A program made the translations under genes and the position numbers. From NCBI GenBank assembly GCA_037157565.1, contig JAZHRO010000039.1, positions 48,174,001-48,238,000 on the forward strand: a DNA stretch of 64,000 bases. The letters are read 5' to 3'. Every line of letters begins with the position of its first letter. Within the stretch, counting starts at the first letter, position 1. This document shows positions 54,981-64,000 of this stretch, in pieces. This DNA is from Thalassia testudinum. Its lineage: Eukaryota > Streptophyta > Magnoliopsida > Alismatales > Hydrocharitaceae. The notes below the pieces were generated by a model, which worked only from the letters and a program-made list of their open reading frames with translations, searched no databases and was not told the DNA's origin.

Positions 54981-55640
54981 CATAATTTTATTATATTTAA
55001 AGTTTAATTCAAAACCTTCTCTAACTAATAAAGTACCAAAGAAAACATTCTTTTTCACAATAGGAACGTGCAACACCCTATGCAATGTCTAGACTAGCCC
55101 CGAGGAAAACCTCAAGTCGACTCGTTCGAATCCCAGCACCTTGGCTGCAGAACCGTTCCCCATCTTCACAATCCCACCGTTGCAAGCCAAGGTTCGAAAT
55201 GCTGATTTCGATGCCAAGCTAATGAAATTCTAAGTGTGCATTTCGTGGGCATGCCGAAGGCACGCCGTAGAAATGCCCATTTTTCGATAGGCATGCCGAG
55301 GGCACGCTGTGGGCATGTCGACGGCATGCCTATGCATACTGACAAAAATAACATAAATAGTCAAAAAAATCAATAGCAACCTCGACATGGGTACCTATTT
55401 CGCCAGCATGCCGACCATGTCAAAGGGATGCCGACAACATGCTGACAATGCTGACAATATCCCTATAAATCGACATTTTATCCGTGTCGGCACAGCCCCT
55501 GCTCGACCGACAGCATTTAAAACGATGCTGCATGCTTGATAGGAAGAAAAGAACGATCTATCAGTATCAATATGTACATTGGTTCCAATATCCACGAGTC
55601 ATTCAGTAAGATCATGAAAACATAGAGTTCAGGTTTTATT
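54981..55640 (-). pseudogene. copia protease remnant split by an insert (element E)
   Basis: A DIGTNVHIDT stretch (about 55595-55565, minus) corresponds to the DTGATNHV active-site segment, with small losses. LHVPIVKKNVFFGTLLVREGFEL (about 55067-54990) is the family's 'lHVP-i.kNL.S...L...G' end. These should be about 60 codons apart but are about 500 bp apart. The extra DNA (roughly 55075-55500) is listed separately. Confidence 0.55.
55075..55500. other. Insert in copia protease: GCATGCCGA-rich DNA with a tRNA-like B box
   Basis: It includes CGTTCGAATCCCAGCACC (about 55125-55142), which matches the RNA polymerase III B-box/T-loop consensus of tRNAs and tRNA-derived SINEs. About 110 bp later come at least five GCATGCC(G)-type words (55252, 55291, 55325, 55403, 55426). 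No clear A box, poly-A tail or target duplication was found. Confidence 0.35.
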
Positions 55641-55669
55641 GAGATATACTCATTGCTAGGCCCAGCGTC

Positions 55670-56497
55670 CTCAGTGATCACATTTGCCTAAGGATTCCCA
55701 TATGTGGTTTTCTGCTGAGCTTTATTAGAAGGACAATCCTTCTTCCAATGCTCAACCTGCCTACAGTGCCAGACTGATTTGTTTTTGGATTTCTTTTGAA
55801 TCTTGGGTTTAGGCTTAGTTTTGTTTTTCTAGTTCTTATTCTTATTCTCCTTGCTTTAGATGTCATGACATTCACCTTAGACTCTACAGGTACTACAGGT
55901 TTCTGTTTCCCAAGTCTTCCTTAATAGCAATGGCCACCATTAAGTCATTAAGAGAAATCTTTCCCTTCCTATACTTAAGAGTCATCCCAAACTCTTACAA
56001 GATTTAGGGAATTTCTTAATGATAGACATGACTTGAAACTTCTCAAGAAGCTTCATTTCAGCTATTGCTAAACCATGAAGTAATAATAGAAATTCGTGTG
56101 CCTATTTCGATACCGATTTATCATCAACCATTTGGAATTCAAGAAATTTTCCAACAGAGTTTTTCAATGCCAAGATCCTCGGTATTACACTTTTTGTTCA
56201 ACTCCTCCCATAGTCCCTTCGCAATAGATGTGGATGTGCTATTTACATTAAATAGCGCATTCGACAAAGACAATAAGATGCAACCGTGACAAATACGGCT
56301 GGGCTCATTCCACTCACCGCCTTTTGGCCTTCAAGGGTAGGTTTTTCTTTATCCAAAACTAGGTATTTGGTTTCCAATGCCAAGATTAAACCAATGTTGG
56401 TGAACCAAATCCTTATGTGTTGTTGTGAACGCTTGAAATTTTGCCTACCAAACTTCTCGGGCATACTGTATAAGTCCACACGTGATTTAAAAGTCAT
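55670..56497 (-). pseudogene. copia gag with zinc knuckle (element E)
   Basis: The frame starts about 56497 and reads MPEKFGRQNFKRSQQHIRIW ('kF.G.NfkrW...m'), LETKYLVLDKEKP, then after a frameshift a serine/leucine stretch. The basic region NRNSKPKFK-like leads to the knuckle WHCRQVEHWKKDCPSNKA (55731-55780), where Cys-x4-His-x4-Cys is visible and the first Cys is lost. It precedes the protease remnant, as expected. It has several frameshifts. Confidence 0.75.
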
Positions 56498-56899
56498 TTC
56501 CGATATCCTAAATATTTTAGATCTAAGAGATATTTTCTATAAAATTTTATTAAAATAAATGCATATAGGAAATAAATAAATAAAAATATATGCATTTCCA
56601 ACATTTTCGATCACATAGATAAAAAATATTAACTCAAGCTAGTCAAACATGATTTGGTAAGATCGAGAATAAAATAAAGAACATATAACATGCAATAGTA
56701 CAAATAAACTAAACGTGAAGGGATTAGATTTTACTCTAATCGAAGTATCCATTAAGGACTTCCCTTAAAGAAGGTATTACTCCCAACAATACTAGTGTGT
56801 CAGGGTATGATGAACTCCTCCTAGGATACAACAATCCACCTTTAAAATTCAGTACACTCCGATCTTGGACATCCTTGAAAACCACCTTAGGAGAACAAA

Positions 56900-57663
56900 G
56901 TCAAAGCAATTTGGTTCGTCAACCAAATTTTTGATTGATCTACCATTTAATTAGTTTGAACATCAAAAAAACCTCTCGTGGATCACTTTCAACCTTGTTT
57001 AAGATCGACTAAATCGATTGGAGATTTTTATACAAATCTCATGTCGAATAAATACACCAAGAAAGAGAGATAAAAACGAGAGAGGGACAGAATTAAAGAG
57101 TGGAGAGAACTTTTTTGTTCTTGTTGTGTGTCAAATGAGAGCCCCCTCATGGCCCTTATATAGTGCCTATGCCTACAATCAAACGTTTATGGAAATTTTC
57201 ATTTTATGAAAATACGGTAATTGATTGACCAATTAAATTCATTGATTAAATCAAACTTAACCTTTTGGTCAACCAAAGTAGACCCATTGATCGATCAAAA
57301 GTAATTGATCCATATATTTTATCTTTTAGTCGACCAATTCAGGTCAAAATCGTGAGATTAAAAATTAGTATAAAAGAGTTTAAATTCCAAGTATCAAATT
57401 GCTTATCACCTGAGCCTGAGCCTGAGCCAGGCCGAGGCAGGGTGGGGCGTGTGCGCATACATGCGTGGTCCCTAGCCCCACCTTTCACTCTTTGCTACAT
57501 AAGCCATAGGAGGCAGAAGACTTTTACATCCACCAAGAGGTTTGTCCACTTTCAGTATGAGACTAAAAATCTTTCCCAAAACTCAATAATTTCAACATGA
57601 ATTCTCACGTCACTATATAACTATTTTATTTCAATTGATGCAATTAAACTTTCAAATCCAACA
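56900..57663 (-). mobile_element. 5' LTR of copia element E
   Basis: The 5' edge is TGTTGGATTTGAAAGTTT at 57663 (minus strand). A TATA box CTATATAAGG is at about 57158-57167, followed by a short leader (CTCATTTGACACACAACAAG). U3 has (CCTGAG)n at 57409-57430. The inner end is uncertain: no clear PBS was found between 56500 and 56900, so the left coordinate is approximate. Confidence 0.6.
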
Positions 57664-59840
57664 AATAGGACGACTATGTTACAGCAATCTTATGCAACAA
57701 TATATTCGAAGGTTAAATGTGTTTGCATGGCATGAACGGCCGCAATGCAGTAACCCCATGCAATTCAATTTTTGAGGGATAATTGATATACATCATCCAT
57801 TATTAATAGACTTTGTTCAATGACTAGCATTAAATTTTAAACTAATGGAACAAGCTGAACCTACTACATTATTCAATTTACGTTGCGATTCCATGAAATA
57901 ATGCATATCATCCTCACAAATCAAAGAATTTTGATTCACTAATATTAACTTTTTTTAAAACATTGTCATTATGTAATACCTTTCATTTATTCATACAACT
58001 CACCGTAACATTTCTCCCAATGCACAATTTAACCATTACCTTGTACATAAATTATATTATTTATATCCCTTATTTACTACATTTTTAATTTCAACATTCC
58101 TGTAGTTGATTTTATTTCATTTCTATGATAATTTTTAATTTAATCATGTATGTTATGACAATTCCTTAAACACATTCTATAAATAAAGTAATAATGCAAT
58201 TACACGTAATAATTTCCTTCTCATCAATTAATTATTACTTCAAATTCTTAAATTAATACTAACAAATTTAATAATAGAATGTCAACAATTTTACTGCTGA
58301 ATGCAATACAATCTTAAGTTTACCACTGTATGTTAATAATAATTAATGCAAAGCTTAACCTTAGACACGTTAACATATTCTAGCAATTTCAAATTTACTG
58401 TTAGTATAAATTATATTTTCATTTATCTTTCACAAGAAATAAATTTAGGTAAAATTTAAACCACCAACTAATTTGCCTATCAACAAAGAGTTAAACTAGT
58501 CATTTACTAATTTATCTCCCATATTAATCCTCATTTATAAGTAAATACCTCCATTTTATATCATAGGAAAACTCATATTCCTAGCTTCCTTCAGTAAACA
58601 CAAACACTTGTTATCTCCTCTTCTCAAATAAATAGAAACGGGAGTTATCCCTTGTTGCAAACAACTTATCCTGTGTTAGCTATCCCCTTCGATAAACTAT
58701 ACCTTAGTGTCACATTGTCAGTTCAGGATCTATTGGGGTTAGTTTACTTGGAGGTTACAAAAGTAGGGTTAAAAAATATGAAATTAGTGTTAACTAATAA
58801 TTGTATTTACTTACGGTGTGATGTTAATATAATATGTATTTACTTGAATTGATGTTAAATTTGGTGTCAACCCTTATGACATTTACTTGATAATAATGTT
58901 AGGTATATAAAATATGAGAGGTACCAAAGATACGAATGATATATGATTTTAACGTGGGTTAACAAATGAACGGTTAAGTAATTAATTAAACAAAAATTAA
59001 CCATCTTTTTGAGGGATTAACCTTCAAATAAATTAAGCCTTAATGGTGGAAGGTATGCACATATGTTGTTGGATTATTGGGTGGGATTCAATTAATTTAT
59101 TTAGTCCCGCACAACAGTGAGGAGTGTGATAGCTTTATATAAGAGATTTTATACCTTCATTTGTTCTTAAATAAATAAGATAAATTAATATTTTACTACA
59201 AAAGTTAAAAGTAAACAAATGAAATTTAAAAAAAAAATGAATGGTTGTACGAATGTTGTGCCACATTTTCGTAGAAAATAAAAGTTTAAGAAAAAAAAAT
59301 AAATGAACACTCGATATGTTTTAACTTTTTATCGATGTTAATAGATGTATTTTGATTTTTCATATATTTTAATTTTTTACCGGTATCAATTGATATAGTT
59401 TGATTTCTCGTTTTCCTGTAGCAAACGACAGTTAAATTTTTTATCGGAAAAAAAGTAATGATCGAAAATCAAAATACATGCATGTCGTAGAATATATTAT
59501 CCGATGTATTTTGATTTCCAATCAATATCTTAAATTATATTTTTGCTACCTTATTTTATTTATATGTTGTTTTGCTACGATGAATCCTATAGAAAACATA
59601 GAATTCGAATCGGACGTAAGTGTTAAATAATATGTAAGAAAAATAAATAACAAAAAAGAAATAGCAACAAATGTGAGAAATTGAGAGGAGAGAGAGCGTG
59701 AGAGGGATTCGCTTGATAGAAAAACATGTAAAGAAATAGTATACAAAGAAATACACTTTGGAGCATGCCTGTCTATATTTATTAAGGATTATATGTTCAA
59801 TACCCCTCTCCCTCCTCTCTTGCTGTTGTAGATAAGCTAC
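57664..59840. other. Unassigned, strongly A+T-rich DNA
   Basis: No domain, LTR terminus or RNA gene is recognised. It shows repeated 'TATTTTGATTTTT' and 'TTTTTATCG' phrases around 59320-59530. Confidence 0.5.
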
Positions 59841-62665
59841 TGTTAAGATTCACGACATCAAATGTCTTTTAAGACGTCTGGGAGTTGGTCCAGACGTCTA
59901 GTCAGACGTCTGGAAGCCTTCCCAGATGTCTGGAAATTAATTTTTGCGGCGTACGATTGCGAGTCTGCGCGCGCACCGTCGCCCTCTTTTCTTCTCTCTC
60001 TTCCCTCCCCGTCCTGCAGGTGCCTTTTCTTTTTTTCTTCCTCTCTCTCTTCCCCAGCACCTTCAAATAGCCCCCCCTTTCCTCTCCCTCACCACCACTC
60101 CACCGTCTCCTCCTTCTTCTTCTTCCAGTTAATGTGAGAGTGAGAGAGCGAGGGCAGCAGCTGCTGCCGGGTGTGCGTGGGGAGGAGGAGGTGCAGCGAG
60201 AGGGAGAAGAGGCAGAGCGCGTGAGGAAGAGAGGGCGAGCTCGCCGGAGCAGCCAGGGCCTACCGGCGGGCACGCAGTAGGAGAGCGGTGTTGGGGAAGT
60301 TACCCCGGTGTAGCTGCAGCTCAGGTAGCAGGCGAGCGCAGCTCAGCACGGCCGTGCGCAGCAGGCGGAGGATGAGGAGGTCCCGATTCTGGGAAATTTT
60401 CCCAGAATCAGATGTCTAGACTTACGTCCAGACAACGCGGGAGACGTCTGGAGGAAGATCCAGACGTCTGAAAGGTACAATATTTCTTTTCGACTTCTTT
60501 TCGCGTGTACGGCCATGCAGGCCGTTCCGCCGAGGGTTCTACCTCATTGCTGTGTTAAGGACGGTTGCGTACGCATGCCGGGTTCATTCGGGAAGGCGCA
60601 AGGACACGCCCTCCCACGCAGATCGGACATCTGGGCATAGCACCAGATGGCGGAGAGAGTCTCCAGACGTCCGGAGTAACAGTCGAACGTCTGGAACTAG
60701 GTCCAGACGGTCCAGCAGGATCCTGGACGTCTGAAGAACAGTGCAGAAGTGAGGTATGATCTGAACCATCGTTTAAGACGTCTGGAAGATGTTCCAGAAG
60801 TCTGATTTGAGGCAGGATTGTCGTTTTTGACTCGTTTAGAGTCCGTTCGAAGTCCGATTTCCGCGTTTAAAATTCTGTTCTTCTCAGAAATTGTTCCTCT
60901 ACTTGTTTAAAGTACTTATATCCTATTCTGAGTAATTCCTTGTGTTTGATCCTTATGTTAAGACCTCATCCCGTTGCGGCTCTGTGGGTTGCGGAGGCGT
61001 GCGGACCTGTCGATCACGCCCCCAGTACTCCCGATTTTGCGGGTAGAGTGACTTCCTTGATTTATTTATCAACATTTATGCACTTGTGAGATAAATAATA
61101 GATCCTAGGGTGTGACATGAATCCTAGGACTGGAAAACTAGATTGAATAATAGATCCTAGGGTGTGGCATGAATCCTAGGACTGAAAAACTAGATTGACT
61201 GATAGATCCTAGGGTATGGCATGAATCCTAGGATTGGGAAACTAGATTGCATGATAGTTCCTAGGGTGTGGCATGAATCCTAGGAACAGAAACACTGAAA
61301 CGAATGTCGTGAATACATGATTGCAGTCTTGGAAAAGTAGAAAGAAAAATGATAATTGCCTGTAATTGGATAACAGCTGCTTGTATGTGAATGCATATTA
61401 ATTATTGGAAACACGGACTATATGGGAATAAAAACTGAAATGATGAAACATAAAATGGCTTGGCTAGAGAAATATGAGCATGAACCCTACGGGGAATCAG
61501 AAGTAGAGCTCCTGAAAGGTAAATGGAATGGAATTGGGGAAGTGAGTTGGCCCTTGAGTACGGAGTACCAAGGAGAGCGACTATCCCCCCTGTTTAGTGC
61601 AGAGCGAAGCTAGCTGCCCCAGGGACCCGGGGTTAGGTTTGGCCACTTTGTACCGACTTTTGGCCCTCGCGTACATAGTACCGAGGAGAGCTACTAGTGT
61701 AGGGAGAGCGCTAGCCACCCCACGGGCCCCGGGGTTCTACTAGCCTTCCTACACCGACTTGTTAGGCCCACTAGGCAAACCAGGGTAGTCAGGGGAGGGT
61801 GCGCGGACTGTGAAGGGGCAAGACCCCTGTTTGGTTACTGTGGAGGGGCTAGACCCCTATTACTGAGAGGGCTCTGCCCTATACTGGTTCCGTGCTGTGC
61901 TTTGGGGCGCATTCGTTAACGGAAACGACTGATCGCGTGTCAGTGCGGGGTAGCTACCCGTGCGTTTATCACGCGTGCCGTAGTCACCGTTACGTCTGTC
62001 AGTGACCTTGGGGTGGTTGACTGAGGGTAGGACCACCACGGGGGACTCTCCCGGCCAGGAGAGCACCATGTGCTACTTCTACCTTTCGGAAAAGACTGCA
62101 ATCAAGATCGTTCTCATGAGAAACATTCAAGATCAGGAGAAAGATCTGAGAAATAATTCAAAAATGAGTAAATAGAAAATAAATAAAGAAATTAAAAATA
62201 ACAGCTACTTGTCAACCTTACTGTTTTCTTAGCTAGTTGGTTACCACTCTACTCAGCGTTTTGCTGACGTGTCACCTTTGTCACCTTTTCAGGACCAGGT
62301 GTTGAGCAGCCAGAGCTTGCGGCTGCAGAGGGTGCTGGGCATAGTAGAGCTCAGTAGTTTTACTTGTGTTGTACCTACTGTACCGTTTCTTCTGTTGTAG
62401 TGAGTATTTTCTGTTACAGTTGTACTCTTTTATTGTAAGCATTATGTTTATATACCTATTTAATTCTCTACTGTTGTGGTGGTGTATACTGTAGTAGTTC
62501 TTTTCTTTACTGCTGTACTTTTGTTACTGTTAGTTACATGCATGATGAATGTGGTTTATTTTACTTCTCTTTTGGTTACTTTTTTGTTGGACGACTGGGT
62601 CTTCGGATCAGTCGAGTCGGTCTGATTCTCGTGTTTCGTAGGGATTCGGGAATCGGATCGTAACA
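59841..62665 (+). mobile_element. Solo gypsy LTR, 2,825 bp
   Basis: Perfect target duplication GCTAC (59836-59840, 62666-62670). TGTTAAGATTCACG ... GGATCGTAACA. It is the same family as LTR H: palindrome blocks at 59870-59935 and 60405-60800, and the strongest leader hairpin of all copies, GATTCTGGGAAA T TTTCCCAGAATC (60385-60409). The TATA-like CAAATAG region is at about 60064. It also has a tandem CCTAGG array at about 61093-61300 and the duplicated TGTGGAGGGG/TGAAGGGG unit at about 61808-61860. No internal sequence follows. Confidence 0.92.
61093..61300 (+). repeat. Tandem array, four about 54-60 bp 'tagatcctagg' units
   Basis: Four consecutive units, each with two CCTAGG palindromes and an 'AACTAGATTGA' tail. 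This is the longest array among the uninterrupted LTRs of the family in this window. Confidence 0.85.
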
Positions 62666-62670
62666 GCTAC

Positions 62671-64000
62671 ACTCTTGTGGCCTCTCCGTAGTGGCTCATG
62701 GCATTCTTCTTCAATGGCAAGTGGTCGTGGTGGTGCTCTAGCATTCGGTCACGTTGAGGACGTCTGCCGAATGGTGCCCACTTTATGTTGGAGGAGGGTT
62801 TCACTAGATGTGGATCCACCACCTTCGCTCTACTTCTGTGTTTCGACATCATTTTATTGTGAGGGCCACGTTGAAGTTAGGTTCATCATTAACGGGTTGA
62901 TGGTCAGACCGCTTGTTACCTGTTGGTGTAGTACGTCAACGACGTCGACAGCATCTTGTTGTATCTACTGATAGTGTAAATTTGCCTGCAATAAAAATGA
63001 TTTTTTGGATTTTTTCTATTTTCTTAATTTTTTATTTATTTTGTGTTATTTTTTGAGTTTCTACTTTCTCCCCCTCTAAATGATATTGCGAATATCTCTC
63101 TTTTCCATCCTTACGAGTTATGTCTTATATCGTTTTTGTTCCTTTTATGAACATCTAAAAAAAATTATATCTTGGATGTGTTATTTTTCTTTTACGTTCC
63201 GTGGTGGAGTAGCAGACATGAAGATCTGCGAGGATCTCGAATTAAGACCCGGCAGACGATCGTGGAGCAGCATGCACATGCATGGAGTGGCATCGGATGG
63301 TGGCCCATCAGACACACCAGATTATTCTCTGGAATGGGAAAGGGACGTCGCGTGGATCAGGGGCACGGCTCGTTGGCGCTAGTTGTTAGTGCACGGGCAG
63401 GGCCGGCTCTATCGTCGACGCCAAATTAAGTTCGTTGCTTTTACCGTAGGGATCGTGGTCGTGGATCTGCCGAAGAGCCTTGCTATAAATATAAATATAC
63501 GGGGAAAATAGCAGCAGAGGATAAAATTCAGCATTCTTTCCTACACAAGTAGTTCCGATGCAGCCTCGCAACTCTTCTAGTGGTGTTGGTAATTTTGCGA
63601 GATGAAAATCGCAACTTCTTTCGACAAACAAAAAAAAATTAAATACACATGGGCAAACGATAAATACACTCGTCAAGTATACGATGCATCCATTTTTCCT
63701 TTATAATTTCTCTTTTAGAGTTTCTTTTTTTTTTTCTTAATATTTTTCCTCTGCATTTGTGTAGGTACATGCATCCCTAAAGCATATCGTACATCAATTT
63801 CTCTTTGATATTTTGTCCTTTGAAAGTTTTTTGGTGTTTCATTTACCCCCCTTCATTTAGGTTCATAGTTCACTTTTTGTTGGAATTTTATTTCCATTGA
63901 TAATTTTTGTTGGAGGTGACCTGTTGAAGGAGTAGGAGGTGGCTAGGTAGGTGAAAGAGAGAGATCGTGGACCTTATGTGTTGGATGGGTGTGCTATCCA
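62671..64000. other. Unassigned DNA
   Basis: Short open frames (for example 62675-62971) lack recognisable domains. The region has T-rich runs (63000-63080, 63716-63760) and no LTR termini that I can identify. It may be the original host sequence next to the solo LTR. Confidence 0.45.

Larger units (their letters stand above)
35520..57663 (-). mobile_element. Ty1/copia element E, decayed and twice interrupted
   Basis: On the minus strand the order is: 5' LTR (from 57663), gag with zinc knuckle (56497-55670), protease (with an insert), integrase (54980-54080), RT (53950-52970), [solo LTR H, 39645-52964], RNase H (39639-38921), 3' leader region, [solo LTR D, 35806-38461], PPT and 3' LTR (35743 to about 35520, truncated). 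The domain order integrase-RT-RNase H is diagnostic of Ty1/copia. Both interrupting LTRs have exact target duplications (CATGT, GCTTT), which confirms that the flanking pieces were once contiguous. The LTR starts TGTTGGATTTG at both ends. Confidence 0.85.

Noticed and set aside
61093..61300. Regularly spaced repeats that could be taken for a CRISPR array
   Set aside because: Units are directly adjacent, lack unique spacers, occur in every LTR of the family, and this is plant nuclear DNA.
62675..62971. 98-codon open frame after the last solo LTR
   Set aside because: No motif, no conserved start context and a Cys/Ser-rich low-information sequence; probably chance.

Overview
This is a piece of a plant nuclear genome made almost entirely of transposable elements. 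I see no intact host gene. Plant origin follows from chromodomain-bearing Ty3/gypsy elements primed from initiator Met-tRNA (TGGTATCAGAGC), copia elements in several states of decay, and a Harbinger-type transposase with a Myb/SANT-like partner. The species cannot be named from the sequence; a large, repeat-rich angiosperm genome is the safest reading. No CRISPR array, rRNA, tRNA gene or bacterial operon structure was found.

Layout. Positions 1-4.0 kb hold a degenerate minus-strand LTR and unassigned DNA. At 4.04-4.79 kb is the decayed 3' end of a copia element (RNase H pseudogene, PPT, 334-bp LTR). From 4.9 to 27.9 kb is a Russian-doll nest. A minus-strand copia-type LTR (family Z) is split by two LTRs of an unrecognised ~2.8-kb LTR family (here 'family Y'; copies A and B, head to head). 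Copy A is split by another Z LTR and by a clean solo Y LTR (7889-10668). Copy B is split by a Tekay/Del-like gypsy element (element 1, 13067-25727), and that element's gag is split by another solo Y LTR (16202-19030). From 27.9 to 35.1 kb is lower-density DNA with an RNase H-like pseudogene joined to a Y-LTR tip, a Harbinger transposase remnant, a GRF/coiled-coil-like pseudogene and a Myb/SANT-like pseudogene. From 35.5 to 57.7 kb lies one minus-strand copia element whose 3' part is split by a solo gypsy LTR (35806-38461) and whose RT/RNase H junction is split by a second solo gypsy LTR (39645-52964). That second LTR contains a complete gypsy element (element 2, 41025-51411, TSD TAGAT). A last solo gypsy LTR (59841-62665, TSD GCTAC) lies in otherwise unassigned DNA.

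Element 2 keeps one uninterrupted gag-pol frame of 1,588 codons (43886-48649) broken only by about ten stops, nearly all explained by C-to-T (or G-to-A) transitions at CG or CHG sites. This is the expected scar of cytosine methylation. Element 1 is older or more battered, with deletions, frameshifts and lost catalytic residues.

The most unusual signals are structural and lie in the LTRs. The gypsy LTRs carry dense arrays of a 12-bp palindrome (CCAGACGTCTGG and variants), and the unrelated Z LTRs carry the same motif. Just before the array sits a hairpin whose arms change in a compensatory way between copies. Family Y has a hairpin at its extreme 5' LTR tip, with paired substitutions among six divergent copies, and three strong hairpins just upstream of its TATA box. 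Family Y itself, with no internal domain visible here, may be an undescribed element.
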